Origin: Agrypnia vestita
Taxonomy: Eukaryota > Arthropoda > Insecta > Trichoptera > Phryganeidae
Assembly: GCA_016648135.1 (NCBI GenBank)
Contig: JADDOH010023643.1
Coordinates: 868,001 to 932,000 of the forward strand
Direction: 5' to 3'
DNA: 64,000 nucleotides
The position numbers and the translations under genes were made by a program. Of this stretch, positions 8,663 to 19,255 are shown piece after piece. The notes under the pieces were generated by a model. That model was not told where the DNA came from, did no database searches, and saw only the letters and a list, made by a program, of their open reading frames with translations. The first letter of the stretch is position 1, and the number at the start of each line of letters is the position of its first letter.

Positions 8663-9631
8663 CGAGTAAATAATAATAAATAGGTATTTACTATAATACT
8701 AGCAAATGTGCATAAATAGTTAGATACTAGCGAAGGGAACAACTACAAATGAAGACTACAACGCGCACACGTTCACCAGTTTGATGTGTGTGTAGTTTGT
8801 AGTGTGAGGTTCACTTACAAACGTGTGAAGTACAGAGCGGACCCATCACTAGTACATACATTTGAGATATAATCACATACGAACATTAATGAATTAAATT
8901 TTTGGACATGAATTTTGTTAACCAATGCAATATAAACATAAACCTAGCGACCTGTGTTACGATAATAAGATTAATTATTTAAATACCTTTATCATTTAAC
9001 TTTGACAATAAACAATTTGTACGCACTAAGCCACCAAGCGTACACCAAAATTTCAATTTCCGCAAAAGAGACGTGTATTTACATAATACAACACAGAAGG
9101 AACGTTCAAAGCCAGACAAGACAGTTAAATCTTGACAACATTCACAGAAGTAATCGTATGCCATAAATGTTAAATAACATGTCATTTCTACATTCTTTTC
9201 CCAAGGCTCAGTCGGGAAAGTTTAACAAGAGGAACTGAAAAGAAGAAAAGTTGTTTACATGTCATTTTATGTCAGAAATTTTAATTATAAAGCATCTTAG
9301 AACCTCCGCACGAGAGCTATCTCGGAAAATATGTGACCAAACAAACACGAAAGACTGCATTTCGTGGTGAATTTATAATTTACTTTCCACAAAGGTCGAA
9401 CTTACGTTTTGACACTTTTACAGATGTTTTTCGAAACATGCGAATGTTTACAAAAAAATGACGTATTTTTACAATATATTTCGGTCGAGAGTTAAGGCTG
9501 TGAGACCAGTGCCATACAGAATAACGTAGTGTCTTGTGAGCGCTAGTGACGGAATTACATACAAAGTAATGCACTTTTTGTTTTAAAAATTATTTTACCA
9601 ACCTTTTTATTTGTTCCATCCAGTGATGTTA
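8663..9631. other. Unique AT-rich spacer
   Basis: Short ORFs at 8979-9185 and 9380-9574 (minus) have no family-like motifs. Apart from the direct repeat at 8680-8735 that duplicates 8325-8358, I see nothing. Confidence 0.4.
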
Positions 9632-10943
9632 GTGTAACGGACGGACATTGTAAAATAGAAAATTAAGATACTGATGACTTATTTTTGAGCATGCTCAAAA
9701 CTAGCATGCTCTAACAACTGTATAGGTACAATTGCTCATTATTAGCATACTTATTTTAAGCATGTTAATGAATGAGCATGCTCAAAGCTAATAATCAAAC
9801 ACGCATGCTCATTACTGCCACGCTCTTGTCATATAATAAAGACGCTCTTGTTCAAAATGGAAACTTTGCAAACTGAAATAAGAAATTCAAATGAACCAAT
9901 AAATCAAAACAGTTCCCGAGTTTCCATTCGCACAATTTTGATTTTAGTTTTTATAATTTTTATTGTAAGATCCGATCATTAATGTCGTTTAATAGTTTCA
10001 TAAACATTATTTCTTACTATTTTATTTTTATATAGCGGTGGCCGAGAATTCCACAGACGTTCGTGATTCTTATAATAAGTCGCGAAAAGTAATGTTTTGT
10101 CATCTCCCCAACGTGCCATATTTTTATTTATTTATTTTCATTTTTATTTTATTAATTACACGGCTTAATTGCCTTTTACAACAGGTTTATACATAATTAA
10201 AATACAACAAACGATTAAATGTAAAAGAAAAATAAAGGGTATAAATGTAAAAAAAGTATATATACATAGTTTAAACATAATGAGGTTAGACATATATGTA
10301 AAAAAAGTATATAAAGTAAAAAGTGTAAAGTAGTGATCTCAGAAATTTTAACTCACCGATAATATAGCAATATTAAATTTGAATAGCCAGGTATATATAA
10401 AAAATTTAAGACATTATATAAAAATTTAATATTTTGAAAAGAAATGATCATATAATGATTTTTTAAATTTTGAGAGAGATAGATTTAAAATGTCGACATA
10501 TGTAGGTAGTTCATTGCCAAGTTTGTGCATCCGAGGTATGCTAGAATTTGAACGATAGTTTGTGTCAAAATTGTCACAATAAAACAGCATGTTTTATTGT
10601 GACAATTTTGACAAATTTGTTTCATTTGTCGCGGACTGAGAGATTGCATCGATAATCGATACTAGCCGCGAATAGCATTAGCGTGCTCTTAAGCAAGCCT
10701 GTTCACACATGCTCAAAAGATACCCCTTCCACTCTCAAATTAAATGAGCATGCTCATTACAAGCAATGTGCGTACACACATGTTACTAAGTAGCAATAGC
10801 TCAAGAAGCTCAATACTGCGCATGTTCACGTGCCATTAATGAGCATGTGCATCAGTACCTTTATGCATCTTTTATAACTCATTATTTTATATACGTCTTC
10901 TTTATTTGCGTCACCTGGTAACGTTGGTGACGGACAGCGTTAC
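9632..10943. mobile_element. Putative DNA transposon with GAGCATGCTC clusters near both ends
   Basis: GTGTAACG at 9634-9641 and CGTTACAC near 10930-10946 are inverted. Just inside both ends are clusters of the palindrome (AT)GAGCATGCTC(AT): about 9687-9815 on the left and 10680-10850 on the right. Such subterminal clusters resemble transposase-binding sites. No transposase reading frame remains. A perfect hairpin sits at 10563-10613. Confidence 0.5.
10563..10613. repeat. Perfect 24-bp hairpin with 3-base loop
   Basis: TGTCAAAATTGTCACAATAA and the following AACA (10563-10586) are repeated exactly in inverse at 10590-10613, separated by GCA. It is the tightest palindrome in the window. Confidence 0.9.
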
Positions 10944-11723
10944 ACAGAGAATTATGTATTTCGATGTCCCTTCACGTCAGGAGATAGGTAGGTTTTTCGT
11001 TAGGACGAAGGTACACTAATTAAATCATAAAATAAATTAGCAATAGGACGGGGACGTGTTGGTGGTGGGGGATAAAGAAATTGAAATGAGAAATATATTA
11101 AATATATGCTTAATTGTTAAATTTAAATTCTGTAATATCTAAACTGTCAACATTAAGACCTACATTGTAAAATCTTTTTCTACTCCAAATGCGTAGCACG
11201 TCTCTAAAATGTAAAAAAATATTTTTGGACGTTGACGTCAATGTATTTATTATAAAGTGGGTTATTCATTTATATATTTAAACACACATAAAGATCAAAC
11301 ACTTTTAATGTTTCAATTGACTTAATTAATGACAAGGAACAAGAATAAAAAATAAAAGAATGAAACAAAAAACAAAAAGGGAATGAATCCATCTTTTTTT
11401 ACGACCGGCATTCGGTAATATCGTGTTAATTAAAAGAGGCGATTTGAGGCACTGCAGTTAAGAGCCGGAACAGCTCTCGTGTTCCATTAGCGCAAGTTAC
11501 AAAGTGCACCCCCTCGACACAAAACATCCCCCACTCGGATGGGGAAGATTTTCATTAAAGAGAACTAACTTAATACACGATTGCAATTTACACCAAATTA
11601 GTTTTGTTTTTAATTCCGAATCGGAGGCACCAGTTGTATTGAAAACGGAACCGTTTAAGAAAAAGATCACTGAGAATAGCGCCTATTTGAATAAGATAAT
11701 GGTAATGCTATTAGACTAAGAGC
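10944..11723. other. Non-coding spacer with an island at 11400-11720
   Basis: The left part is AT-rich. The right part is GC-elevated with GTTAATTAAAAGAGG and CATTAGCGCAAG and has an open frame of 71 codons (11504-11719) that resembles no family I know. Confidence 0.3.
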
Positions 11724-12853
11724 CAGTGACCGCTAGACTTACGTTATAGTATCCAACCTGATATATTTTCTATGCATGTACACTATAGCAGGTAAGAAGG
11801 TTGGGATATTACGACATTTGAGTTCATTTGATTTTGGCAGATAACAGGTGTAAAATAATGAATAAGCGAAACGTAAAAATAACAAATCAATTTTTTTTAA
11901 ATGTTTAACAGTACAATTTAAAATATAATAATAATAATATAATACCTCAACAACAAAAACACCTTAAATTTACAAATACATAAAGAAACATTCACTCAAC
12001 AAAATATAAACACACCACAAACTCATAATACTCATAGTCACAGCAAAAAAGCGCAAATAATAGGATGCTTAAACATTCCTAAATATAACAAAACAGTCAC
12101 ACAACATTAAACCATTAAACTTATCTGGGTGTCAAATATTTCAATAACTTACCAATGAATATTAGAACTGAAGAACACTATACAAAATTCAAGAAACACA
12201 TAAAACAAATAGAATATACATAATGAAAACGAAAAATAGTTAGAATTATAAAAAATAACGATACTCCGAGATGATTAGTATACTTTAGTCACTAATATTT
12301 ATCTTATGATGTTTGTATTTCTCTACACTGTTCCATTATTAACTTATACATACTTATTAATTCATGCTCTTATGTAATGCCTCCAAACACAAGTATTACT
12401 TTACTGGGGACAGTTAAAAAAGACATGTACAAAAAAAATATATGTAATATTCAATGTAAAATGTATGTAATAGTTTTATTTTCAATAAAGAAATAAAAAT
12501 AATAAATTATTTTCAATAAACTCATATTAATCAATGCCAGATGCTTTTTACAGATCATATGCCAAACGCTTTGAAGATCTATAAATAATCTTCATCTTTC
12601 AATCATTTACGTTAAAGTAAAAAATATGAATTTTTTATTTTTTATTCGTGTAACTATATAATAATATTACCCGATACGTTATATGATAACGTTTAACATT
12701 AAAAAAAATTGGTACCTGCATTAACTGTTATCTGTCAAAATACCCCAAAGTCAAATGTCATAATATGCAAACCTTCTTACCTATTATAGTGAACATCTAC
12801 AGAAAGTGTTTCAGGTTTGATACTATTAATTAAGTCTAGCAGTCGCTAGGTCC
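11724..12853. repeat. Inverted-repeat element (about 130-bp arms) enclosing a LINE fragment
   Basis: The left arm 11724-11860 (GCTAGACTTA, AGGTAAGAAGG, CAGATAACAG) is mirrored at 12720-12853. The arms are about 75-80 percent identical by eye. The centre holds a Jockey/CR1-like LINE remnant. Confidence 0.65.
11930..12520 (+). mobile_element. Jockey/CR1-like LINE C-terminus and 3' UTR remnant
   Basis: A frame-broken translation around 12090-12220 yields YNKTVTQH, FNNLPMNIRTEEHYTKFKKH and IKQIEYT. It aligns with the better ORF at 60121-60483 (YNTKLCQQNYIYLGIKNFNNLPTDIK). An AT-rich 3' UTR with AATAAA-like signals follows. Confidence 0.6.
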
Positions 12854-12980
12854 TACTATATATGGCAAAAAGAGCAATTGGGTAAAACAGATTTTGACCA
12901 CAAAAATGTGTCTAGTTAAGTCTTATTTATTTAATTATTCCTCTACAGTGTGGAAATGTAGTAAGAGCAAGTGACAGGGA

Positions 12981-13265
12981 AAAGTACGAGTAAGAATGCT
13001 AAGAAACTTTCGGACAGAAATGCGCGCAAAAGCCTTAATTTTCTTGCAACTAACTTTAATTCGTGATAAACTATCTTCGATATGTCTACACGTATATTTC
13101 GGACACATCGCCCGTACAGAAAATGATAAACTGGAGAAGATGCAAGTGGTTATCCTGTTAGAACTGAGGCTGCAGAGAAGGATGAAGAAATATTCAGGAG
13201 GAACACCAACAAATCACAACCCGTGGATCACGATTTTTTTAAGAGTTAAGAAGAAGAAGAAGAAA
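12981..13265 (+). mobile_element. LINE C-terminal relic (RTE-like)
   Basis: YFGHIARTENDKLEKMQVV at about 13095-13150 matches the GHIAR...LEK signature near the C-terminus of RTE-type polymerases. It is frameshifted afterwards and ends in an (AAG) run at 13243-13263. Confidence 0.55.
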
Positions 13266-14112
13266 TATAAGATAATAAAGCAGTAATTATCCAAGAAGAT
13301 TATAAAGGAGATTATAGCTACTAATCATGCAGTTATTAGACTCAATTAACGAATAAATTAATTGGAATGTTTACTTTCCAAATTTAGTAGAAATTTTCGT
13401 ACAGATTACCAAATCTGTTCTTGAGAATTTTTATTGATTTTTATCGATTTTATCTGAGAAAAAATGTGACGTTATTTTTATTATACAAATTATACAACAT
13501 TAGCCGTCCTAAGACGCGATTGCATCAGATCAGGTCAGATAACATCAGGAAAGTTGTTGGGTAAAATTAGAAGAAAATCTCAAGAGGTAGGAAGCTGTGG
13601 AATTTCAAAAGTGGACGCAGATCGGAGGAAGAAGATTAAAAATTAAAAGGCAAAATAATTATTAAAAAAAATAAGAAAAGCTTTCCTTTGATAAAGTATC
13701 AGGATTAATTCAGCGCAGCTTAGGAAAGATAGAAGGCTTATGAAGGATTATGATGAAATAATTTTCATATAACTAAATATGTTTTTAAAGTTAGGTATGT
13801 AACAATAATAGTAATAACAAAAGGAGTGATTCATTAATATTATATTAACCATTATTCATTTATGCATTATCAAAATTACTAAACATGATGTTATACATGT
13901 ACAATTTTTAAATACTCGTAACGGTATTTAAAAAAACAATAAATAATTAATTATATAATGTACATTTTCTGTTGTTCCCTATAATTTTAGAATGCTGTGC
14001 TAGCAAGTCCTAAATATTAGAAATTTATCTATTATATTTTATCTTTTAATAAACAAGTAATTTGAGCCATGATTCGCATTTTTGGAATATTTTTTTAAAA
14101 ATTAGGTTAAAC
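13266..14112. other. AT-rich spacer
   Basis: A stretch near 13500-13650 with GGAGGAAGAAGATTAAAAATT might be another decayed LINE tail, but the similarity is too weak to call. Otherwise nothing. Confidence 0.3.
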
Positions 14113-14255
14113 AAAATAGATTCGTCCGCGGAATACGTATCACATCAAAATTCGTAGGAATAATTTTCAAACATAACTAAGCACCTGTGCTATAAAAAAT
14201 AGAACAAACTTGTTGGTTTGGAAGGAGGCTCTAACCAGCAACCACTGATGGACAG
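14113..14255 (-). mobile_element. SINE family A, diverged copy
   Basis: It carries the body segments GGAATACGTATCACATCAAAATTC and TAAGCACCTGTGCTATAAAAAATAG in inverse orientation, then a damaged B box (GAGGCTCTAACCAGC). Confidence 0.6.
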
Positions 14256-15534
14256 ACAACGAAATTATTATAATTGGGATTATTTATCTATGTAATTTAA
14301 TTATATTTAGATAATTTTAAACGTTGGATACCGGTCCAAGTTTTTATCGCGGTGGTACCTACCCAATAGTAACTATTCCCACATTCCTATTCCCTTAATT
14401 AATAATAAAAAATTACTATTCCCACAAAATTCAGGTACTGTAGTTTATAAGCATTACACTCGGAGTAATGCATACCATGTAAACTGATATTTTGTATTAA
14501 GGGGTTACACCACCTTGAAGGTGTAACAAAATAACGAAAGAATAATGAAATCCATTTGAAAATTCACCAACTATTATAGCTTCAAATTTTTACCACTCAG
14601 CCAATTATTGGAATTTTTTAATTACTCACATTATTTTAAGAAAAAACAAACGATTTTTTTAAGTGATAAGGTGATGTTCATTTATCAATTCCAGAAAGGT
14701 CTGGCAACAAACAACCAGGAATAATCGACTTCTTCCTGCTGGTAATAAACATTTAAATAATATAATACATCACAAATAATTTAAGGTATGTGTCATTATT
14801 TTTTTCCCAAATCTTATTCCATCAATATCTAAAAAATATTTCATCTTTAAATTCCAATATTAAAATGTAATAAAATATAAATTTAATAAATACGTCTACA
14901 TTTTCGTGCCGTTAAAATACAATTTTTCCCTGCGTATAGATATATAATTTCACGCCTATGTATTTATGCCCGAGGCCCCCTAGTAAAAGGAGCAGTGATT
15001 GAGCGGAAAATATTCGCTGATTGCCTTTCGTAAGAAGTGGGAAAACTCCTACCCAACATGTAAGAAGAATCTATGATGCGAAAATAGTAATTTCTGGATT
15101 GGCAATTTAGCAATTTATTTGTTTTTACGCAATTTATAGCACGTTTGTTACTAAAATGAAACAAAATATGTGCTGTTCTAGCTAAAAGCTCACTTTAGGA
15201 AGCCGAATGACTTAGACGGCGTTGTCATGGTTAACATGGAGACCATGAATGCTCTGCTAAGTTCATAAGGAAGGAGAAGACATGCGCGTAAGAAATGACG
15301 ATCTTTTGGGTGACTCACCAGCGGCCTCCAACGAAACGTGATCAGGGCCGATGGCCAACAATTTGTGTATCTCTCTACCCGACCAACATCAAAATGCCGC
15401 ATATAAGTACAAATCCGTATTCCGCCGCACTAGTTAAGCGATTAATCGTCGGCAGGTATAGGTGTGAAGCGCCAGCTATTTTACGAATTTATGACATTTC
15501 TTCTTCTGGTGCTCGTTCGGTTATCGATAAATAG
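14256..15534. other. Spacer: AT-rich, then a unique GC-elevated island from 14960
   Basis: Around 14500-14527 is a short palindrome, GTTACACC...GGTGTAAC. From 14960 to 15480 GC rises and several 60-80 codon frames overlap on both strands without motifs. I assign no gene. Confidence 0.3.
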
Positions 15535-15772
15535 CCACCGTGTTGCCGATCATTACCTTGCTAGAAGCAGTTCAAAATAGTTGAACCGTGGATTTACCGG
15601 ACCGTCCATTGCCGGCCGGTATGTTCTTCGGCTTCCAGGACCTCTTTTGATTGCAATGTTGCCTTGAATGATGAGGTACGGGATCTGGTATTTTTTTGGA
15701 AATCTAAAATACGATCTAATCAGATGTTTCCTTTCGTTCAGATGCTTACGTGTTTTTTGCATTCGAGATGTG
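15535..15772 (-). mobile_element. LINE group D fragment (minus)
   Basis: The minus frame gives YLIIQGNIAIKRGPGSRRTY, comparable to the LQLIIQGKI.GKR polymerase tail of group D, followed by an AAG-type tail at 15500-15512. It lies head to head with the plus copy beginning at 15773. Confidence 0.6.
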
Positions 15773-16122
15773 GATCTACAGAAGAATACTCAAAATAAGC
15801 TGGATGGACCGTGTTACGAACGAATATGTTATGATTCGGATGAATAATTAAAACAATAAAAATCCGAAAATATCCCGGACATAATAATGAGACATATAAT
15901 GAGACATCCAGAGAATAACGAGACCTTGCATCTCATAATGCAGGGAAAGATTGATGGAAGTCGGGACTCTGGAAGAAGGAGAACAACATAGTTGAAAAAC
16001 GCGAGACAGTCGTTTAGCCAGTCTACTGAAGAGCTATCCCGGGCTGCAGTAAATAAAGTTCTTATAGCCAACATGTTAGCCATGGTCCGTTGAACGGATA
16101 CCGCACAAAAAGAAGAAGAGAT
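15773..16122 (+). mobile_element. LINE group D fragment (plus)
   Basis: It reads RRILKISWMDRVTNEYV, then frame-broken MQGKIDGSRDSGRRRTT, and ends CCGTTGAACGGATACC... AAAAAGAAGAAGAG. Similar ends occur at 53645-53845 (+), 27400-27720 (-), 20755-21205 (-) and 55065-55226 (-). Confidence 0.7.
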
Positions 16123-16954
16123 TCGCATCATCACGTCATTGTTAACCCTGTCTATTGAACTTATTTTTAGAAGCCAATATTATGTAAATCAATATCACAA
16201 ATGCGTGAGATTGTTTTGGCTTTACGACATGCCAAGCCCAAAAAAATCGCCATCATTGATATAGGTTCTAAATCGAAAATGATCATAAAGAATGCAAAAG
16301 AACGGTCTTTGGTCGAATGAAAACTGCATTGCAACTGAATAAATCACTTTCCATTTTATTTAATAAAACTTTACACATATATGATATAAATCATTTTTGT
16401 GTCGGTACGCATCAGAAGACAGAAGTCAGAACTAAACATCACCCCACACACTTGCCAGGTTTTCACATCCGGTTGATAAATCTACCAATTTCCACTCTAT
16501 CTGAAAAGCAATGGGCGGAAAATGATTTTCGTTGCAAACCGACACGTGAACAGTTTCTGGAAATAGATTTAGGGGATGAAAAAATAATTCAATTAAATAT
16601 TGGAGCAAATCAATAAATGTAACATACTGAAGAGGGTGACGAGATGGGTGGTAAGGGTATAACGGTAACGGAAGGAAATGATCTGAGGGTAGTTAGTTTT
16701 ATGAAATTAGGTTCTTCATTCCTTATTTGTCCATAAACTAACGTAAAAAGAAAAAATGTTTAAATAAAAAATTACAGTAAAAAGATTTATTTATTTTATT
16801 TCTACGGTTTACACCTATCACAATAAAATAAAAATCTTATACATATCTAGATAACAGTGTACATTATATATGTAAATATATCTCATTAATGATCATTTAA
16901 AAATTTATACGTACATAAATACATATATATGAAATTTATAAAACAGAATCTTTA
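16123..16954. other. Spacer with one unexplained 99-codon ORF (16317-16616, +)
   Basis: The ORF contains THQKTEVRTKHHPTHLPGF and FRCKPTREQFLEIDLG. I recognise no family, there is no evident splice context, and it could be chance. The rest of the interval is AT-rich. Confidence 0.25.
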
Positions 16955-17112
16955 AAAAAAAATTGTATTGTTTTTTTTTGTTTGCTTGGGAATTTGATTA
17001 TGCAAGAATAATGCATATGTAAAATGTGCCTTAAATAGACGCAAGGGGGACATACTTCTGCTCTGATCCAATCCCCTCTCATAAAAACGGGGTTTTGTCC
17101 ATCTATTTACAA
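16955..17112 (+). other. Non-coding element with a diverged partner at 52850-53020
   Basis: It shares an ordered set of blocks with the partner: a T/A-rich lead, GGGA(A)TTTGATTATG/GGGATTTAATTATG, ATGTGCCTTAAATAGACGC/ATGTGTCTTAAATGTATGC, AGGGGGA(C)ATAC/AGGGGGAACATTC, and a C-rich end. It has no inverted ends or tail. Confidence 0.5.
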
Positions 17113-18223
17113 TTTTATACTCAGTGACAGAATGTTTTAAAAAAACGTATTTATGCTAAATATAGCTCAAATTAAGTAAAGACAATTATTAAGTGTATAT
17201 CAGTACCAACAAAGACATGTACTTATATAAGTATTACAAAGCTTAATCAAATAGATTAACGGTAAAATGTTCGTTAAGATGAAGGTAAACGAGAAAAAAT
17301 AAAATAGCGCACTATTTCCACCGCGGTTGTTTTGATAAATGTTACAGAGGTACCCGCCGAATAAACACATTATACGTTAAAACGAATCATTAAAAATTAA
17401 TTGCTTTCAATCTGGGGTGAGAGCGAAGCACAATACAAGTAAACAACATGTGACATGCCGATTGCCTCCCAAAATCGCATTTGAACGCGAATTCCCGCCA
17501 CCGCGGTGGACAAAGTTACCAATACAGATAGACAGGAATTCCCTGTTTATATAACCCAAAGTCAGACTTTCATTTGGAAATCCCCCTGTGGTCTCCATTG
17601 TAGTATCCTACAGGGTGACTATTTTTCATCATCATTTCACAGTTTGAAGGTTGTAAGACGACGGAAAGTAAAGGTAGGGAATATAGGGGAGATTTGCAAG
17701 AGGATTGGGTGGTGGTGGGTAATGGGAAAATAATGGATTCCACGATCGACCAGAGACAAAGGGGGAGGAGTGTTGTGCTCATGCCACGCTATAGGCCTTT
17801 GCAAATCGCTCCAAATCTGTTCTTTAGACTCACATCTAAGTTGTTACACTAGCGATCCTCTTAGATATAAGTCAGATGCATTTGGCCCACCCAACTCCAC
17901 AACAAGTCGAAAATCTATTTTAAATTGAGATGTTTTTCCTGCTTTTTTATTTCCTCCGGCGTGTCATTGAAGATCTACACTGAACTGTTCCTACATCATA
18001 GCATTTTGAGAATTAGAATTTTTGTATCTCTTCCTCCTGTGTAAAGTTGATTTGCAACAATTTCTCTACTAAATTATGCCGGTATGTTTTCAGTTAAGGT
18101 TTTAAAAATAAATACCACAAAGTTGTGATATATTATTTATATGAAGATCATCAACCATATTCAATACAAAAATATATCCGAGCATACCTATTTTTTCTTA
18201 AAATTCAATCACACACACAAACG
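17113..18223. other. Unique spacer with GC-elevated island at 17300-17520
   Basis: The island has CACCGCGGT twice (about 17319 and 17500) and no family-like ORF. Short frames at 17407-17782 overlap on both strands. Confidence 0.3.
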
Positions 18224-18925
18224 CTAACTAACTAACTAACTAACCATCACGCCGTTTCTCTGCAGGGGTAGGCAGAGAGGATTGAACGCCACACTCTTCT
18301 ATCCTGGCACACCACTTTTGCTTCGGCCACATTCATACATCTTCTCATACACGTTCTACGATTGTTGCGGCTTTTAACAGGGCCATCCTCAAATACTTGT
18401 AGTACCTGATCGTGCCAGGTCTTTCGCGGACGCCCTCTATTCCTGTTGCCTTCAACATTCGCCTCATATATTTTCTTAACCATCCTTTCCTCGTTCATAC
18501 GTTCCACATGACCAAACCATCTCAGCACTCCTTTCTTTATTCTATCTACCACACTACAGCCAGCATTGCATTCACTTCTAATTTGTTCATTCCTCACTCT
18601 ATCGACCAAAGATTTTCCACACAAGCGTCTTAGTGACCGCATTTCAACCGCATTCAGTCTACTTTCATTCCTCTTTTGCCAATTCCAGGCTTCACTTCCA
18701 TACATAAGGGTTGGCACTAAAACGCCATTATGTACCGCTAGTCTTGCTTCTTTTGACAGATTATTATTGGCCATAATTGCATTTAGTGCACCATTAACTT
18801 TGTTTCCCGCAGTTACTCTCCTTTCGATATCATTCTCAGCCTTGCCGTCTCTACTAAACATACTTCCCAAATACACAAACTCGTTCACACAAACGCACAC
18901 ACGCATATATACACAAATCACATCA
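18224..18925 (-). mobile_element. LINE group A fragment, copy 3 (longest)
   Basis: A 224-codon minus ORF (18247-18921) begins near a polymerase FVYLGSMFSRDG motif, then LMYGSEAWNWQKRNES, RWFGHVERMNEERM, GRPRKTWHDQV and SILSAYPCRETA. These are the post-palm and C-terminal segments of a LINE polymerase; the catalytic palm motif is absent because of 5' truncation. The tail is (TTAG) repeated four times at 18224-18242. An AC-rich stretch at 18890-18915 adjoins the truncation point. It is the only copy with no internal stop in this region. Confidence 0.9.
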
Positions 18926-18929
18926 CCAT

Positions 18930-19255
18930 TAGGAAACTTAAGTAATTTTACACATTTGTCTACGATATATTACCGTGACTGTGGAGTGCAAACTAAACAC
19001 CTAAAATTAATCAATGTTTTGTTAATAACACAAAGTCACTGGACATGTATTTAATCCGAGCATTGTTCTTAACTTCACACTAAATTTCGTAATTCGCACT
19101 AATTACCTCTCCCGAATAACTGGTTTCTCATATACTGATGCACGTTGCTTACATCGCCCAGGTTCGCTCTAGAAAACTTCTCGCTAGTCGGTAGGTGCTT
19201 TCTCGATTTACTGTCGTTGGAACACACGCGCGTTAGCCATGCCGCTAATTGTCAA
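18930..19255 (-). mobile_element. Dispersed LTR-like repeat, family X
   Basis: In minus orientation it contains GCGAACCTGGGCGAT, GAGAAACCAGTTATTCGGG, GTGCGAATTACG and GTCCAGTGACTTTG in that order. The same blocks recur at 24725-24960, 46705-46880, 48232-48719 and 50410-50792. Confidence 0.55.

Noticed and set aside
16317..16616. Small host gene of 99 codons
   Set aside because: No recognisable motif, splice context or conservation evidence; kept only as an unexplained ORF.
18224..18245. Insect telomeric repeat
   Set aside because: The unit is TTAG, not TTAGG, and is always attached to a LINE 3' end.
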